A stretch of 64,000 nt of DNA, taken from Hyphomicrobium sp. ghe19 (GTDB lineage: Bacteria > Pseudomonadota > Alphaproteobacteria > Rhizobiales > Hyphomicrobiaceae). The notes under the pieces are model-generated. The model did not search any database and had not been told where the DNA came from. It worked only from the letters and a program-made list of their open reading frames with translations. The stretch covers positions 4,533,501 through 4,597,500 of the forward strand of contig NZ_LR743509.1 in assembly GCF_902712875.1 (NCBI RefSeq). The letters are read 5' to 3'. Position 1 is the stretch's first letter. Each line of letters opens with the position of its first letter. Shown here piece by piece: positions 44,173 to 53,236 of this stretch. The translations under genes were made by a program, and so were the position numbers.

Positions 44173-45435
44173 ATGGCGACGGTTGTTATGAAATTTGGCG
44201 GTACTTCCGTCGCCAATATCGAACGGATTCAAAATGTCGCTCGCCACGTGAAGCGCGAGGTCGATGCCGGCAACAAGGTTGCCGTCGTCGTTTCGGCCAT
44301 GTCGGGGGTGACGAACCAGCTCGTGGCCTGGGTCAAGGATGCGTCTCCCCTTTACGATGTCCGGGAATACGACGCCGTCGTCGCGACCGGCGAGCAAGTG
44401 ACCGCCGGGCTTCTCGCGATCACGCTTCAGGGCATGGGCCTCAGGGCGCGCTCGTGGACCGGCTGGCAAGTTCCGGTGAAGACGAATGCAGCCCACGGCT
44501 CGGCGCGCATCACCGAAATTCCGGGCGCTCAGATCAAAAAGGCCATCGAGGGCGGTGAAATCGCGGTCGTTACCGGCTTTCAGGGAATAGAGCCGCTCGA
44601 GAAGCGGATTTCGACGCTCGGCCGCGGCGGCTCCGATACGAGCGCCGTTGCGATTGCCGTCGCGCTCGAAGCCGACGTGTGCGACATCTATACCGACGTG
44701 GACGGTGTTTATACGACGGACCCGCGCATCGTTCCCAAGGCGAAGCGCCTCGCCAAGATCTCGTATGAAGAAATGCTCGAGATGGCGTCGCTCGGATCGA
44801 AGGTACTGCAAACCCGTTCCGTCGAGCTGGCGATGGTCTACAAAGTCAGAACACGCGTTCTTTCGAGCTTTGTCGCGCCCGATGGCATGAAGGCCTTCAG
44901 CCCAGACAATATCGAAGATATCGGCACTATCGTATGCGACGAGGATGAGATCGTGGAACAGCAAGTCGTGAGCGGCATCGCCTATGCGAAGGACGAGGCC
45001 AAGGTTACCCTGCTCAAGGTCGACGATAAACCGGGCGTCGCCGCACGGATTTTCGGGCCGCTCGCAGACGCGAACATCAACGTCGACATGATCGTCCAGA
45101 ACGTCGGCGCCGACGGCAAACATACGGACATGACGTTTACCGTTCAGGCGGCCGAGCTTGCGCGCGCGATCGACGTTTTGAAGAAGGCCAAGGCCGACAT
45201 CGGCCATTTCGATATCAAGAGCTCAGCCGACATCGTGAAAATTTCCGTCATCGGCGTCGGGATGCGCAGCCACGCAGGCGTCGCGGCGCAGATGTTCAAG
45301 GTGCTCTCGGAGAAGGGCATCAACATTCACGCCATTTCGACGTCCGAGATCAAAGTCAGTGTATTGATCGAAGCGGCGTATGCTGAGCTTGCCGTTCGCG
45401 CGTTGCATTCCGCCTACGGCCTCGACAACGATTAG
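44173..45435 (+). CDS. lysC: Aspartate kinase
   Basis: A 420-residue aspartokinase, the first step to lysine, threonine, methionine and diaminopimelate. Catalytic motifs are VMKFGGTSVAN (5-15), VVSAMSGVTNQL, GRGGSDTSAVAIA and YTDVDGVYTTDPR. Two ACT regulatory domains occupy about 265-420 (LKVDDKPGVAARIFGPLADA; SVIGVGMRSHAGVAAQMF), so allosteric control by lysine/threonine is expected. ATG 44173 matches the family start; the frame extends upstream without conservation. A short stem AGACGGG/CCCGTCT (45434-45460) overlaps the stop and may be a weak terminator before ptsP. Confidence 0.96.
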   Translation: MATVVMKFGGTSVANIERIQNVARHVKREVDAGNKVAVVVSAMSGVTNQLVAWVKDASPLYDVREYDAVVATGEQVTAGLLAITLQGMGLRARSWTGWQVPVKTNAAHGSARITEIPGAQIKKAIEGGEIAVVTGFQGIEPLEKRISTLGRGGSDTSAVAIAVALEADVCDIYTDVDGVYTTDPRIVPKAKRLAKISYEEMLEMASLGSKVLQTRSVELAMVYKVRTRVLSSFVAPDGMKAFSPDNIEDIGTIVCDEDEIVEQQVVSGIAYAKDEAKVTLLKVDDKPGVAARIFGPLADANINVDMIVQNVGADGKHTDMTFTVQAAELARAIDVLKKAKADIGHFDIKSSADIVKISVIGVGMRSHAGVAAQMFKVLSEKGINIHAISTSEIKVSVLIEAAYAELAVRALHSAYGLDND

Positions 45436-45519
45436 ACGGGCGCACTTCCAAGCCCCGTCTCTTTGCGGATATGAAACAATCTGCGGCAGCAGTCTGCCGG
45501 CGGGACGGTTGGCAAGGTT

Positions 45520-47814
45520 ATGATAGCGCGGCGCGACGATCCGAGACCCCTACCGAGCGAAACCTCGCTCCGGGTGATCATGCGCCATTTGCGCGAGATC
45601 ATGGCGGATGGCGGCGAGGGGCAGGAGAAGCTCGACCGTATCGTCCGCCAGATCGCCGGCGTCATGGTCGCCGAGGTCTGCTCGATCTATCTCAAGCGTC
45701 AGGACGGCTCGCTCGAGCTTTTCGCGTCGGAAGGCCTCAATCCCGATTCGGTCCATACAACCCGTCTGAAGCGCGGCGAGGGCCTGGTCGGGCGCGCGTC
45801 GGAGCTCGGCGTAACGGTAAACGAGCCGGAGGCTTCGAACCATCCGGCGTTCTCCTACAGGCCGGAGACGGGCGAAGAGATTTATCACTCCCTCCTCGCT
45901 GTGCCGATTTCGCGTTCGGGGCAAGTTCTCGGCGTGCTCGTCATTCAGAACCGGACGCCGAGGGAATATTCCGACGAGGACGTCGAGGTGCTGCAGGCGA
46001 CCGCGATGGTGATCGCGGAGAACCTCGTTTCCGGCGCTGTCGCGGGCACCGTCGCGTCCATCGAAGCATCGCGTTCGCAGCCGGGTGTGATCGAAGGCGA
46101 GCCACTGTCGGACGGCATCGCGCTTGGCCATGTGGTGCTGCACGAGCCGCGCATCGTCGTCACGCAGCTGCTGGCGGAAAATCCCGCCATCGAACTCGAG
46201 CGTCTCGATCTGGCTCTCGACAAGCTGCAAAAACATATCGACGAAATGTTCGAGCAGGAGCACCTGTCGAACGTCGGCGAGCACCGCGATGTGCTCGAAG
46301 CCTATCGCATGTTCGCCCATGACAAAGGGTGGCATCGCCGTTTGCGCGAAGCCGTCGAAGGCGGCTTGACGGCCGAGGCTGCCGTCGAGCGCGTTCAAAA
46401 CGCCATGCGCACGCGCATGCTGCGCCAGCACGATACGTACTGGCGGGAGCGCCAGCGCGATCTCGACGATCTCTCCGACCGGCTGCTGCGCGTGCTTGCC
46501 GGGCGTCTCAAGAGTTCCGAGGACGATGGCGGTCTCCCGCCCGATACGATCCTCGTTGCGCGGACGATGGGGCCGGCGGAGCTGCTCGATTACGATCGAA
46601 GCCGCCTCAGGGGGCTCGTCGTCGAAGACGGGTCGAGCCAGAGCCATGTCGCGGTCGTCGCGAAGGCGCTCGGCATTGCTGCGATCGGGCAGGCGACTGG
46701 GATCGTCGACAGGGTTTACGCCGGAGATGCCGCGATCGTCGATGCCGTCACGGGCGAAGTTCACCTTCGCCCGACGCCGGAACTCATTTCCGCATATTCC
46801 GACAAGGTGCGGTTCCGCGCGCGCCGGCAGAAGCGTTTTCAGTCGTTGCGCGACCGCCCGGCAATCACCAAGGACGGCGTTCCGATCACCTTGATGATGA
46901 ATGCCGGTCTTTTGGTCGACATGCCTCATCTGGATGAATCCGGCGCCGACGGGATCGGGCTCTATCGTACCGAGCTGCAGTTCATGCTGTCGGAATCTTT
47001 TCCGCGCCTCGACCGGCAGACGCAGCTTTACCGATCCGTTATCGACGAAGCGGCCGGCAAGCCCGTTGTCTTCCGTACGCTCGACGTCGGCGGCGACAAG
47101 GTTCTTCCGTACCTTCGCCAGCCGAAGGAAGAAAACCCGGCCATGGGCTGGCGTGCGATCCGAATGGCGCTCGACCGGCCTGAGCTTTTCCGGCTCCAGA
47201 TGCGCGCGCTGCTCAAGGCTGCGGCCGGGCGCGAGCTTCGCGTCATGATCCCGATGGTGTCTGCGAGCTATGAACTCGGCGCCATCCGGGCGCTGATCGA
47301 GCGGGAAAAGGCGTTTCTGACCGAGCATGGGCATCCGCTTCCGGAGGCGGTGCTCGTCGGCGCAATGTTCGAGGTTCCGGCGCTCCTGTTTGAACTCGAC
47401 GCTTTTCTGACGCGGGTCGATTTCGTGTCGGTCGGGTCCAACGATCTGATGCAGTTCCTGTTTGCTTCCGACCGTACCAACGCGCGCGTCGCGAGCCGCT
47501 TCGACGTGCTGGCGCCAGCACCGCTCAGGGCGCTCAGAACGCTCATCACGACAGCGCACGGCTACAACGTGCCGGTTACGCTCTGCGGCGAGATGGCGGG
47601 AAGTCCGCTCGAGGCGATGACGCTCATCGCGCTCGGCTTCCGTTCATTGTCGATGGCGCCGGCTTCCATCGGTCCGATCAAGTCGATGGTGCTGTCGCTC
47701 GATGCCGCCAAGGCGACGGCCTACATCGACGGACTTTTGAAAGAAGGTGCGAAAGACGTCCGCATGTCCTTGCTCCAGTTCGCGGAAAAGGAGCGCGTCG
47801 CGATCGACGGTTAA
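45520..47814 (+). CDS. ptsP: Phosphoenolpyruvate-protein phosphotransferase PtsP (EI-Ntr)
   Basis: A 764-residue enzyme I of the nitrogen phosphotransferase system. An N-terminal GAF domain (about 25-165, ICSIYLKRQDGSLELFASEG) is followed by the PTS EI N-terminal domain (about 185-320) and the phosphohistidine domain with His376 (GSSQSHVAVVAKALG). The C-terminal PEP-binding barrel (about 440-740) contains GIGLYRTELQFM, FRTLDVGGDKVLPY, SVGSNDLMQFLFASDR and the catalytic Cys in TLCGEMAGSPLEAM. It phosphorylates NPr to sense nitrogen and carbon state. The lysC-ptsP-prfA order is conserved in the group. Confidence 0.95.
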   Translation: MIARRDDPRPLPSETSLRVIMRHLREIMADGGEGQEKLDRIVRQIAGVMVAEVCSIYLKRQDGSLELFASEGLNPDSVHTTRLKRGEGLVGRASELGVTVNEPEASNHPAFSYRPETGEEIYHSLLAVPISRSGQVLGVLVIQNRTPREYSDEDVEVLQATAMVIAENLVSGAVAGTVASIEASRSQPGVIEGEPLSDGIALGHVVLHEPRIVVTQLLAENPAIELERLDLALDKLQKHIDEMFEQEHLSNVGEHRDVLEAYRMFAHDKGWHRRLREAVEGGLTAEAAVERVQNAMRTRMLRQHDTYWRERQRDLDDLSDRLLRVLAGRLKSSEDDGGLPPDTILVARTMGPAELLDYDRSRLRGLVVEDGSSQSHVAVVAKALGIAAIGQATGIVDRVYAGDAAIVDAVTGEVHLRPTPELISAYSDKVRFRARRQKRFQSLRDRPAITKDGVPITLMMNAGLLVDMPHLDESGADGIGLYRTELQFMLSESFPRLDRQTQLYRSVIDEAAGKPVVFRTLDVGGDKVLPYLRQPKEENPAMGWRAIRMALDRPELFRLQMRALLKAAAGRELRVMIPMVSASYELGAIRALIEREKAFLTEHGHPLPEAVLVGAMFEVPALLFELDAFLTRVDFVSVGSNDLMQFLFASDRTNARVASRFDVLAPAPLRALRTLITTAHGYNVPVTLCGEMAGSPLEAMTLIALGFRSLSMAPASIGPIKSMVLSLDAAKATAYIDGLLKEGAKDVRMSLLQFAEKERVAIDG

Positions 47815-47899
47815 CGAACACCGATCATTTTTGCGCTCAGGCTTTGACAAACAAGCATTTTTAGCCAAGAGTATGCTTAACGTTGGGGGCCGGCGCGTT

Positions 47900-48799
47900 A
47901 TGCCGGAATGTTGTATGCGTCGTGGCTTTGAGCAGACCGTTCCGGTCGGGGGTTATGAATATGCGCGGCCGGTTACGGCGCGCATGGATTCGGCTCAGCA
48001 TCAGCAAATCGCTGAAAGCCGCGCTCTCATCGGGCAATTCTTTATCGATCTCAGGCGGGCATTGCGGCTGACGCTGCCGCAGGCGGCGGAGTATCTGCAG
48101 GTTCGCCCGGAGGTCATCGAAGCGCTCGAAACCGGCCATGTCGAATATTTGCCGGACTGGCCCGACACCTCGGCGATCGTCATGACGTATACGTCGATGG
48201 CCGGTATCAATGGCCGCCCGGCGCTCAATGCCATCGGCCAATTAATCTCGTATCTTTCCAGTTTTGCGCCGGTTCAGAGCCTGCCCGCCGCCAGCGATTA
48301 CCCGCCGGCTCACGTTCAGGCGCCGGCGTATTCACCGCCCCATGCGCAGGCGCAGCCGTTTCCGCGTTCGCAACCCTCTTCGCCGCAGTCAGCTTGGCCG
48401 CGGTCCGAGCCGCGCTCGCTACCGAGCAACCCGACGAGCGGACCGAGGGACAGGCAGTCCGGGCGGCAAGGCAGCGTGCAGGCGGCCAACTTCATGCGTG
48501 CCGGTTCGGCGATTGCGAATGGCGCCAAGCGGCTGCCGCAAGAAGCGCTCGATCAGTTCCGGCGACGGCCGCAGCGGGCCCTTTACGCCGTGTCGCTGCC
48601 CCTCGGCCTGATGCTGCTTATGTTGCATTCGTCTATTTTTGAAACCGTTTCAAAGCCGTTCGGGTCGGCCGTGCGCTGGGCCAGCAGCTATTTTCAGGAA
48701 CATTACGGCCCCATCCGAGACGGTATGCGCTATATCGAGGTCGACGATCCCCGGTCGCGGCGGGGGGATAAATTGCGGATCGGCGGCGGTTCGTATTAG
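47900..48799 (+). CDS. RodZ-like helix-turn-helix membrane protein
   Basis: About 299 residues from ATG 47900 (GGGGG upstream; ATGs at 47873, 47915 and 47984 are alternatives). An N-terminal HTH of the RodZ type occupies about 38-90 (LRRALRLTLPQAAEYLQVRP, EVIEALETGHVEYLP). A long Pro/Ser/Gln-rich linker (about 125-200) and one membrane helix (about 238-258, ALYAVSLPLGLMLLMLHSS) follow, then a short external tail with VDDPRSRRGDKLRIGGGSY. RodZ links MreB to the envelope; here the outer beta domain is missing, so it is a truncated relative. Its position between ptsP and prfA is common in the group. Confidence 0.7.
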   Translation: MPECCMRRGFEQTVPVGGYEYARPVTARMDSAQHQQIAESRALIGQFFIDLRRALRLTLPQAAEYLQVRPEVIEALETGHVEYLPDWPDTSAIVMTYTSMAGINGRPALNAIGQLISYLSSFAPVQSLPAASDYPPAHVQAPAYSPPHAQAQPFPRSQPSSPQSAWPRSEPRSLPSNPTSGPRDRQSGRQGSVQAANFMRAGSAIANGAKRLPQEALDQFRRRPQRALYAVSLPLGLMLLMLHSSIFETVSKPFGSAVRWASSYFQEHYGPIRDGMRYIEVDDPRSRRGDKLRIGGGSY

Positions 48800-48907
48800 A
48801 TACGAGCCGGCTGATGCGCGACCTTCGCGCTCAGAGCGCTCCGCGGTTCTTTCGCGGCCTGTCATCAAAGCCCACGTCTAAGCCCACCGGCGAAACCCAT
48901 CGAACAC

Positions 48908-49987
48908 ATGTCAGCACTGCCGCGCGAAAAACTCGACCGTCTTTCCGAACGCTGGATGGCTATTCAGGATCAGCTGAACCACGGCGTCTCGCAAGCCGAC
49001 TACGTGAAGTTGACCAAGGAATTCTCGGAGCTGAGCCCCGTCGTGGCGCAGATTGACGCCCTGCGCAAAGCGGAGGCGGAAAACAAGGACCTCGAACAGC
49101 TTATTCGCGATCCAAGCGCCGACAAGGACATGGTCGATCTCGCCTATGCGGAGCGCGCGAGCCTCTCGGAGCGCATCACCGGGCTCGAGCAGCTTCTTCG
49201 CATCGCGCTGCTTCCCAAGGATGCCGCCGACGAGAAAAGCGCGATCCTCGAGGTCCGGGCGGGAACAGGCGGCGACGAGGCCGCGCTTTTTGCGGCGGAT
49301 CTGTTCCGCATGTATTCACGCTATGCCGACCTCAAGGGCTGGAAGACGGAGATCATCTCGGCGTCTGAGAACGATCTCGGCGGCTACAAGGAAATCATCG
49401 CCTCGATCACGGGCCAGGGCGTGTTTGCGCGGCTCAAGTTCGAATCCGGGGTGCACCGGGTGCAGCGGGTTCCGGCGACGGAAGCGAGCGGCCGCATCCA
49501 TACATCGGCTGCGACGGTCGCGATCATGCCGGAAGCGGAAGAACTCGACGTCGACATCAAGCCGGAAGACATCCGCATCGATACGATGCGGGCAGGCGGC
49601 GCGGGCGGTCAGCACGTCAACAAGACGGAAAGCGCCGTTCGCATGACGCATTTGCCGACGGGGATCGTCGTTGTGTCGGCGGAAAAATCGCAGCATCAGA
49701 ATCGCCGTCTGGCCATGGCTGTTCTCAAAGCGCGCGTTTACGAACTCGAACGCGAGAAGGCCGCCAACGAGCGTTCCGACGCACGCAAATCGCAGGTCGG
49801 CTCGGGCGATCGTTCGCAGCGGATCAGGACGTATAATTTTCCGCAGGGCCGGGTCACCGATCACCGGATCAACCTGACGCTCTACAATCTCGATGAGATC
49901 ATTACCGGCGGCGGTCTCGATGCCTTGATCGACGCGCTCGTGACCGATCATCAGGCGACAATGCTCGCGGAACTGAGCGCGGCGTAA
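48908..49987 (+). CDS. prfA: Peptide chain release factor 1
   Basis: RF1, 359 residues, frees the peptide at UAA and UAG codons. The codon-recognition region and the universal GGQ loop (residues 233-235, in [15 protein letters not shown]) are intact. Other hallmarks are [18 protein letters not shown] [19 protein letters not shown] and [20 protein letters not shown]. The GGQ glutamine is the substrate of PrmC, encoded by the next gene, whose ATG is one base after the prfA stop. ATG 48908 fits the family. Confidence 0.97.
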   Translation: MSALPREKLDRLSERWMAIQDQLNHGVSQADYVKLTKEFSELSPVVAQIDALRKAEAENKDLEQLIRDPSADKDMVDLAYAERASLSERITGLEQLLRIALLPKDAADEKSAILEVRAGTGGDEAALFAADLFRMYSRYADLKGWKTEIISASENDLGGYKEIIASITGQGVFARLKFESGVHRVQRVPATEASGRIHTSAATVAIMPEAEELDVDIKPEDIRIDTMRAGGAGGQHVNKTESAVRMTHLPTGIVVVSAEKSQHQNRRLAMAVLKARVYELEREKAANERSDARKSQVGSGDRSQRIRTYNFPQGRVTDHRINLTLYNLDEIITGGGLDALIDALVTDHQATMLAELSAA

Positions 49988-49988
49988 C

Positions 49989-50891
49989 ATGCCGGTATCG
50001 CGCGCTCAGGATTTGCCTCTCGTGGATCTTCGGCCAGAGCAGACCGTCGCGGATGCTTTGGCGGCAATGACGCGGGCGTTCGTCGAGCAAGGGCTCGAAA
50101 GCCCGCAACGCGACGCGCGTTTTCTGCTGCAGGGATTGCTTGGGATCGATGGCGCGCAGCTCATTTCGGCAGCTTCGCGGCCGTTGGGAGCTGCAGCGGA
50201 GATCGTCAGCGACGCTGTCAGTCGCCGGCTTGCGCATGAGCCTGTTTCACGGATTCTCGGGCGACGCGAATTCTATGGCCGGATGTTCACCGTGACGCCG
50301 GACGTTCTCGATCCAAGGCCCGATACCGAGGCCGTCATAGATCTCGCTCTCGACGTCATTAGGTCGAGCGGGCTTTCGGGGCGGCCGCTTAGGATTGCCG
50401 ACATCGGTACGGGTTCGGGCATTCTCATTTCGACGCTGCTTGCCGAACTTCCCGGCGCGACGGGGGTGGCGACCGATGTCAGTTTGGCCGCACTCGAAGT
50501 CGCCCGGGGAAATGCCGATAGATTGGGCGTTGCCGGCCGAATCGTGTTCGTTGCGACATCTGGTCTCTCCGGCTGTCCGGGCCCATTCGACCTTCTCGTC
50601 TCAAACCCTCCCTATATAAGCGGGGAAGAGATTGCCGGCCTCGAGCGAGAAGTTAAGGATTTCGATCCGCTTCTGGCTTTGGATGGCGGGGCGGACGGCT
50701 TGGACGTTTACCGTGAGATCGCCCATAACGCCTTGGAATTGCAGAGCCCGCTGAGGCTTATCCTTGAGGTTGGCTCGACACAAGCGGATGCTGTGGAAAG
50801 CCTATTCAAGGCAGTCGGTGCGCAGCCCATCGGCCGGCGCCTCGATCTCGGCGGACATGCCCGAGCTGTTGCAATGGAGATACATCTCTAA
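49989..50891 (+). CDS. prmC: Release factor glutamine methyltransferase PrmC
   Basis: A 300-residue SAM-dependent N5-glutamine methyltransferase that modifies the GGQ glutamine of RF1 and RF2. An N-terminal helical domain (about 15-95, with ISRILGRREFYGR at the junction) precedes the Rossmann domain with IADIGTGSGILISTLLAEL (motif I) and the catalytic NPPY in LLVSNPPYISGEEIAGLE. The C-terminus is typical (RLDLGGHARAVAMEI). Coupled to prfA. Confidence 0.95.
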   Translation: MPVSRAQDLPLVDLRPEQTVADALAAMTRAFVEQGLESPQRDARFLLQGLLGIDGAQLISAASRPLGAAAEIVSDAVSRRLAHEPVSRILGRREFYGRMFTVTPDVLDPRPDTEAVIDLALDVIRSSGLSGRPLRIADIGTGSGILISTLLAELPGATGVATDVSLAALEVARGNADRLGVAGRIVFVATSGLSGCPGPFDLLVSNPPYISGEEIAGLEREVKDFDPLLALDGGADGLDVYREIAHNALELQSPLRLILEVGSTQADAVESLFKAVGAQPIGRRLDLGGHARAVAMEIHL

Positions 50892-51317
50892 CCTAACCGA
50901 TCATTTCTATTTGCGGAAACGTGTTTCCGGGGTAATATCGGCAGTGAAGAGTTTGATCGGATGCGCCCGGAGCTGACGTGCCGCTGAAGCGGCGATAAAC
51001 CCGGCCTTCCCATCTCAGATCATCAGCGCAAACTTTCGCGGACGTCTTGGTCCGTTGAGTGTCGAGCGTCGAGCTTCTTTTCTCGGCGCGTGTGCTGACA
51101 AAGCTCCTTTGAGGACGGCTCTAGTATCTTTTGCAGGGTTGATGAACGGGATTACTGCGATTTTGCCCAAGGCAGTGGGGCAAGAGCCGGGACTGAGGTC
51201 CGTGGGGCAGTGGTGGCTTTAGAATCGACTTATTGAATTGGATCGGAGGATCCATGGCGCCGCATAACGATCAGCGAGCGCCGGTGGCAACGTATCAACA
51301 AGCATGAACGGGAGCCC
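50892..51317 (+). other. Gene-free stretch upstream of the DUF4167 gene
   Basis: No frame with coding sense was found. A perfect 16-base palindrome CGGAAACGTGTTTCCG lies at 50914-50929 just after prmC and may be a small terminator or operator. A hairpin GCCGCTGAAGCGGC lies at about 50981-50994. The long leader could hold the DUF4167 promoter or a small RNA; nothing identifies either. Confidence 0.4.
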
Positions 51318-52412
51318 ATGAGGCAAGGTCAACAGAACCGTCGCGGTCGCGGTCGAAACAACAACAACAATAATAATAACAATAACCGCAAATCGCAAAA
51401 TCCCCTGATGCGCAGTTTCGAGAGCTCGGGGCCCGATGTGAAAATCCGCGGCACGCCCTCGCACATCGCTGAAAAGTACATAACGCTGGCGCGTGACGCG
51501 TTGTCTTCGGGCGATCCGGTGCTGGCTGAGAATTACCTGCAGCACGCGGAACACTACAATCGCATCATCCTCAGCTATCGCGAACAGATGGCGCAGCAGG
51601 GTGGCGTCGACCCCATGGGTAACGGGGCCGCTCGCACGCATTCGCTCGCCGGGCCCGAGGGTTCGGACGGCGATGAGTTCGGTGACGAGGAAGGCGACGA
51701 GTTCGGCGGTCAGCCGCAGCTCGGTGGCCAAGCTGGGCAGCAGCCCGATCCGCAGCAGCCGCCGTTCCCGCAGCAGCCGCGCAACTTCGACAATCAGAAC
51801 CGCTACGAAAACCGCCAGCCGCGGCACGAGCGCTTCAACAACAATCGCAATGACAATCGCAACGATCGGGGCGACCAGCAGCGGTACGACCGGAACGATC
51901 GCAACGACCGGCAAGATTTCCGTGGCGACAACCGCTACCGCGACGACCGGCGTCCGCATGGCGGCGAAGGCAATCACAATCAGGGCGAGGGCGGTTTCCG
52001 CCGCCGTGAGCGTTATCAGGGCCCGAACGGCAACTCCAACGGCGGCGATCGCGATGGCGTCAATGGTTTCCCTCAGCCAGTCGTTGGCGCGCCGCAGCCT
52101 GTCGCTGAGCGCGCGGAACGTCCCGAGCGTGCGGAGCGCCCAGAGCGGGCCGAACGTCCCGAGCGAGCCGAGCGTCCGGAACGGGTAGAGCGTGCCGAAC
52201 GGGCGGAGCGTCCGGAACGGGCAGAGCGTCCTGAGCGCGCTGAACGTCCCGAACGAGCAGAGCGTCCAGCGCCAGCGGCCGCTCCGGCCTCCATCGAGCA
52301 GGAACAACCGGCATTCCTTCGCCGTCCAGTTCGCCGCCCGCGCCGTGAGGAGCCCGCCGAGGCTCCGGTTGCGCCGCCGGCCGCTGCGAACGCGAACGAA
52401 GACCAGGAATAA
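51318..52412 (+). CDS. DUF4167 protein with Asn run and Pro-Glu-Arg repeats
   Basis: A 364-residue protein typical of Hyphomicrobiales. It starts MRQGQQNRRGRGR, then has ten consecutive Asn (about 14-23, from AAC/AAT triplets) and the conserved DUF4167 domain (about 25-95; PDVKIRGTPSHIAEKYITLA, AENYLQHAEHYNRII). The rest is low complexity: Gln/Pro, then Asn/Asp/Arg (about 155-230), then about nine RAERPE-type hexapeptide repeats (52100-52272), ending Pro/Ala. The basic, disordered, Arg-rich make-up suggests RNA binding, but no function is established. A strong hairpin follows the stop. A long antisense frame across the repeats is a composition artefact. Confidence 0.85.
   Translation: MRQGQQNRRGRGRNNNNNNNNNNRKSQNPLMRSFESSGPDVKIRGTPSHIAEKYITLARDALSSGDPVLAENYLQHAEHYNRIILSYREQMAQQGGVDPMGNGAARTHSLAGPEGSDGDEFGDEEGDEFGGQPQLGGQAGQQPDPQQPPFPQQPRNFDNQNRYENRQPRHERFNNNRNDNRNDRGDQQRYDRNDRNDRQDFRGDNRYRDDRRPHGGEGNHNQGEGGFRRRERYQGPNGNSNGGDRDGVNGFPQPVVGAPQPVAERAERPERAERPERAERPERAERPERVERAERAERPERAERPERAERPERAERPAPAAAPASIEQEQPAFLRRPVRRPRREEPAEAPVAPPAAANANEDQE
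52100..52272 (+). repeat. In-gene 18-base tandem repeat (RAERPE units)
   Basis: About nine diverged copies of an 18-base unit encode the hexapeptide Arg-Ala-Glu-Arg-Pro-Glu; codons vary (GAG/GAA, CGT/CGG/CGC), so the repeat is conserved as protein more than as DNA. The array sits in the C-terminal tail of the DUF4167 protein. Confidence 0.8.
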
Positions 52413-52436
52413 GCGCGAGCATCAGCGCGTGCATTT

Positions 52437-52469
52437 TTTCGCCGGTCACGGTCTCCGTGGCCGGCGAAA
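52437..52469 (+). terminator. Terminator after the DUF4167 gene
   Basis: TTTCGCCGGTCACGG, loop TCT, CCGTGGCCGGCGAAA: 15 pairs with one wobble, 24 bases after the stop, preceded by a T-run and followed by ATGCGTTTTA. It could act on both strands, also ending transcription through the MOSC pseudogene. Confidence 0.75.
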
Positions 52470-52523
52470 TGCGTTTTAGGCCGCCATCGGCTGGTGCGGA
52501 CACCTGCTGCGCTGACCGTTGCC

Positions 52524-52551
52524 TGGATCCCGGCCTTCGCCGGGATGACGG
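52524..52551 (+). repeat. Dispersed palindromic repeat (copy 1)
   Basis: TGGATCCCGGCCTTCGCCGG followed by GATGACGG is the widespread proteobacterial intergenic palindrome that translates as VIPAKAGIQ on the other strand. The core is an imperfect inverted repeat. A diverged copy lies at 60658-60685. It sits between the DUF4167 terminator and the MOSC pseudogene. Confidence 0.6.
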
Positions 52552-52577
52552 ATGTGGGGCGTGGCGAGCGGCCGCCG

Positions 52578-53041
52578 TCAATCGGTGATTTCGAAGTCGT
52601 CGCCGGTCTGGACGCTGCCGCCATCAACGATCCGTGCGTAAAACGACGAAATCTTAGTGGCCGAGCGTCTTCGAAAGAAACGAAGGGATTTTCAAATCGC
52701 GGACGCCGGTCGATCCGGCGGCGGTCGTACTCCGTGCGAAGGTCACCGCGGGCGTTCTCGATACCCGCCTTGACGATAACGAGCGTCGACGTCCGCTCGT
52801 CAAGCTCCGTGCGAAGCGTTGCAAGTTCCTCGTTCGTCATCGGCACGACGAAGTGGATCTTCGAGAGAGGGCGGGGGTTTTCAGGATCGAAGGGGCCGTG
52901 TCCATTTTCGATCGCGTACGCAGGGTCGAAGGGCAACGTCTACATGGGAGTCAAAGGAACGCTTTCGAGCGGTTCCGGCATCAAACCCTTAACCGGGTGG
53001 CGATAAAGAGCTTCAATCCTTGCGGGACCAACCTTTGCCAT
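52578..53041 (-). pseudogene. Decayed MOSC-domain protein gene
   Basis: ATG 53041 opens a YcbX/MOSC-type N-terminus (ARIEALYRHPVKGLMPEPLE) that hits an in-frame TAG at 52940-52942. The same frame resumes (LPFDPAYAIENGHGPFDPEN, then LSKIHFVVPMTNEELATLR, FENPFVSFEDARPLRF). A one-base shift at the A/T run 52640-52643 moves to the frame FYARIVDGGSVQTGDDFEI and the stop at 52578-52580. About 100 residues of the central MOSC core, including the conserved Cys region, are missing. So it carries a nonsense codon, a frameshift and a deletion. Intact relatives bind molybdenum cofactor sulfur. Confidence 0.65.
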
Positions 53042-53236
53042 GGCGCGAAATTTCCCCCGGTTTTGCCTTCCCAGCCCCTTTTTCCGGCGCCGCCCACGCC
53101 TATATCGCGTTGATCATACGGGGCGGTGGGGATGCCTACCATTGGGTCTTTGTCCGCGCCTGGATGATAAATATCAAATCGCATGGCATTCTTTCCGGGC
53201 CTTATGGGGTGGTGAGAATGCGCTGGAGAACGCGAC

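Noticed and set aside
45550..47559. 669-codon minus-strand open frame
   Set aside because: It lies wholly antisense to ptsP, whose motifs are intact, and is an effect of high GC.
51357..51386. AAC/AAT microsatellite as a possible CRISPR-like or regulatory repeat
   Set aside because: It is in frame and encodes the Asn run of the DUF4167 protein; no spaced repeats are present and no CRISPR array was found anywhere.
51219..52307. 362-codon minus-strand frame with hydrophobic repeats (RTL.PF)
   Set aside because: It is the antisense of the Pro-Glu-Arg repeats of the DUF4167 gene; the apparent membrane repeats are a codon artefact.
53041..53236. Possible sigma-32 promoter before clpB (CCTATAT around 53099)
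   Set aside because: No -35 element with acceptable sequence and spacing could be matched, so a heat-shock promoter is not claimed.
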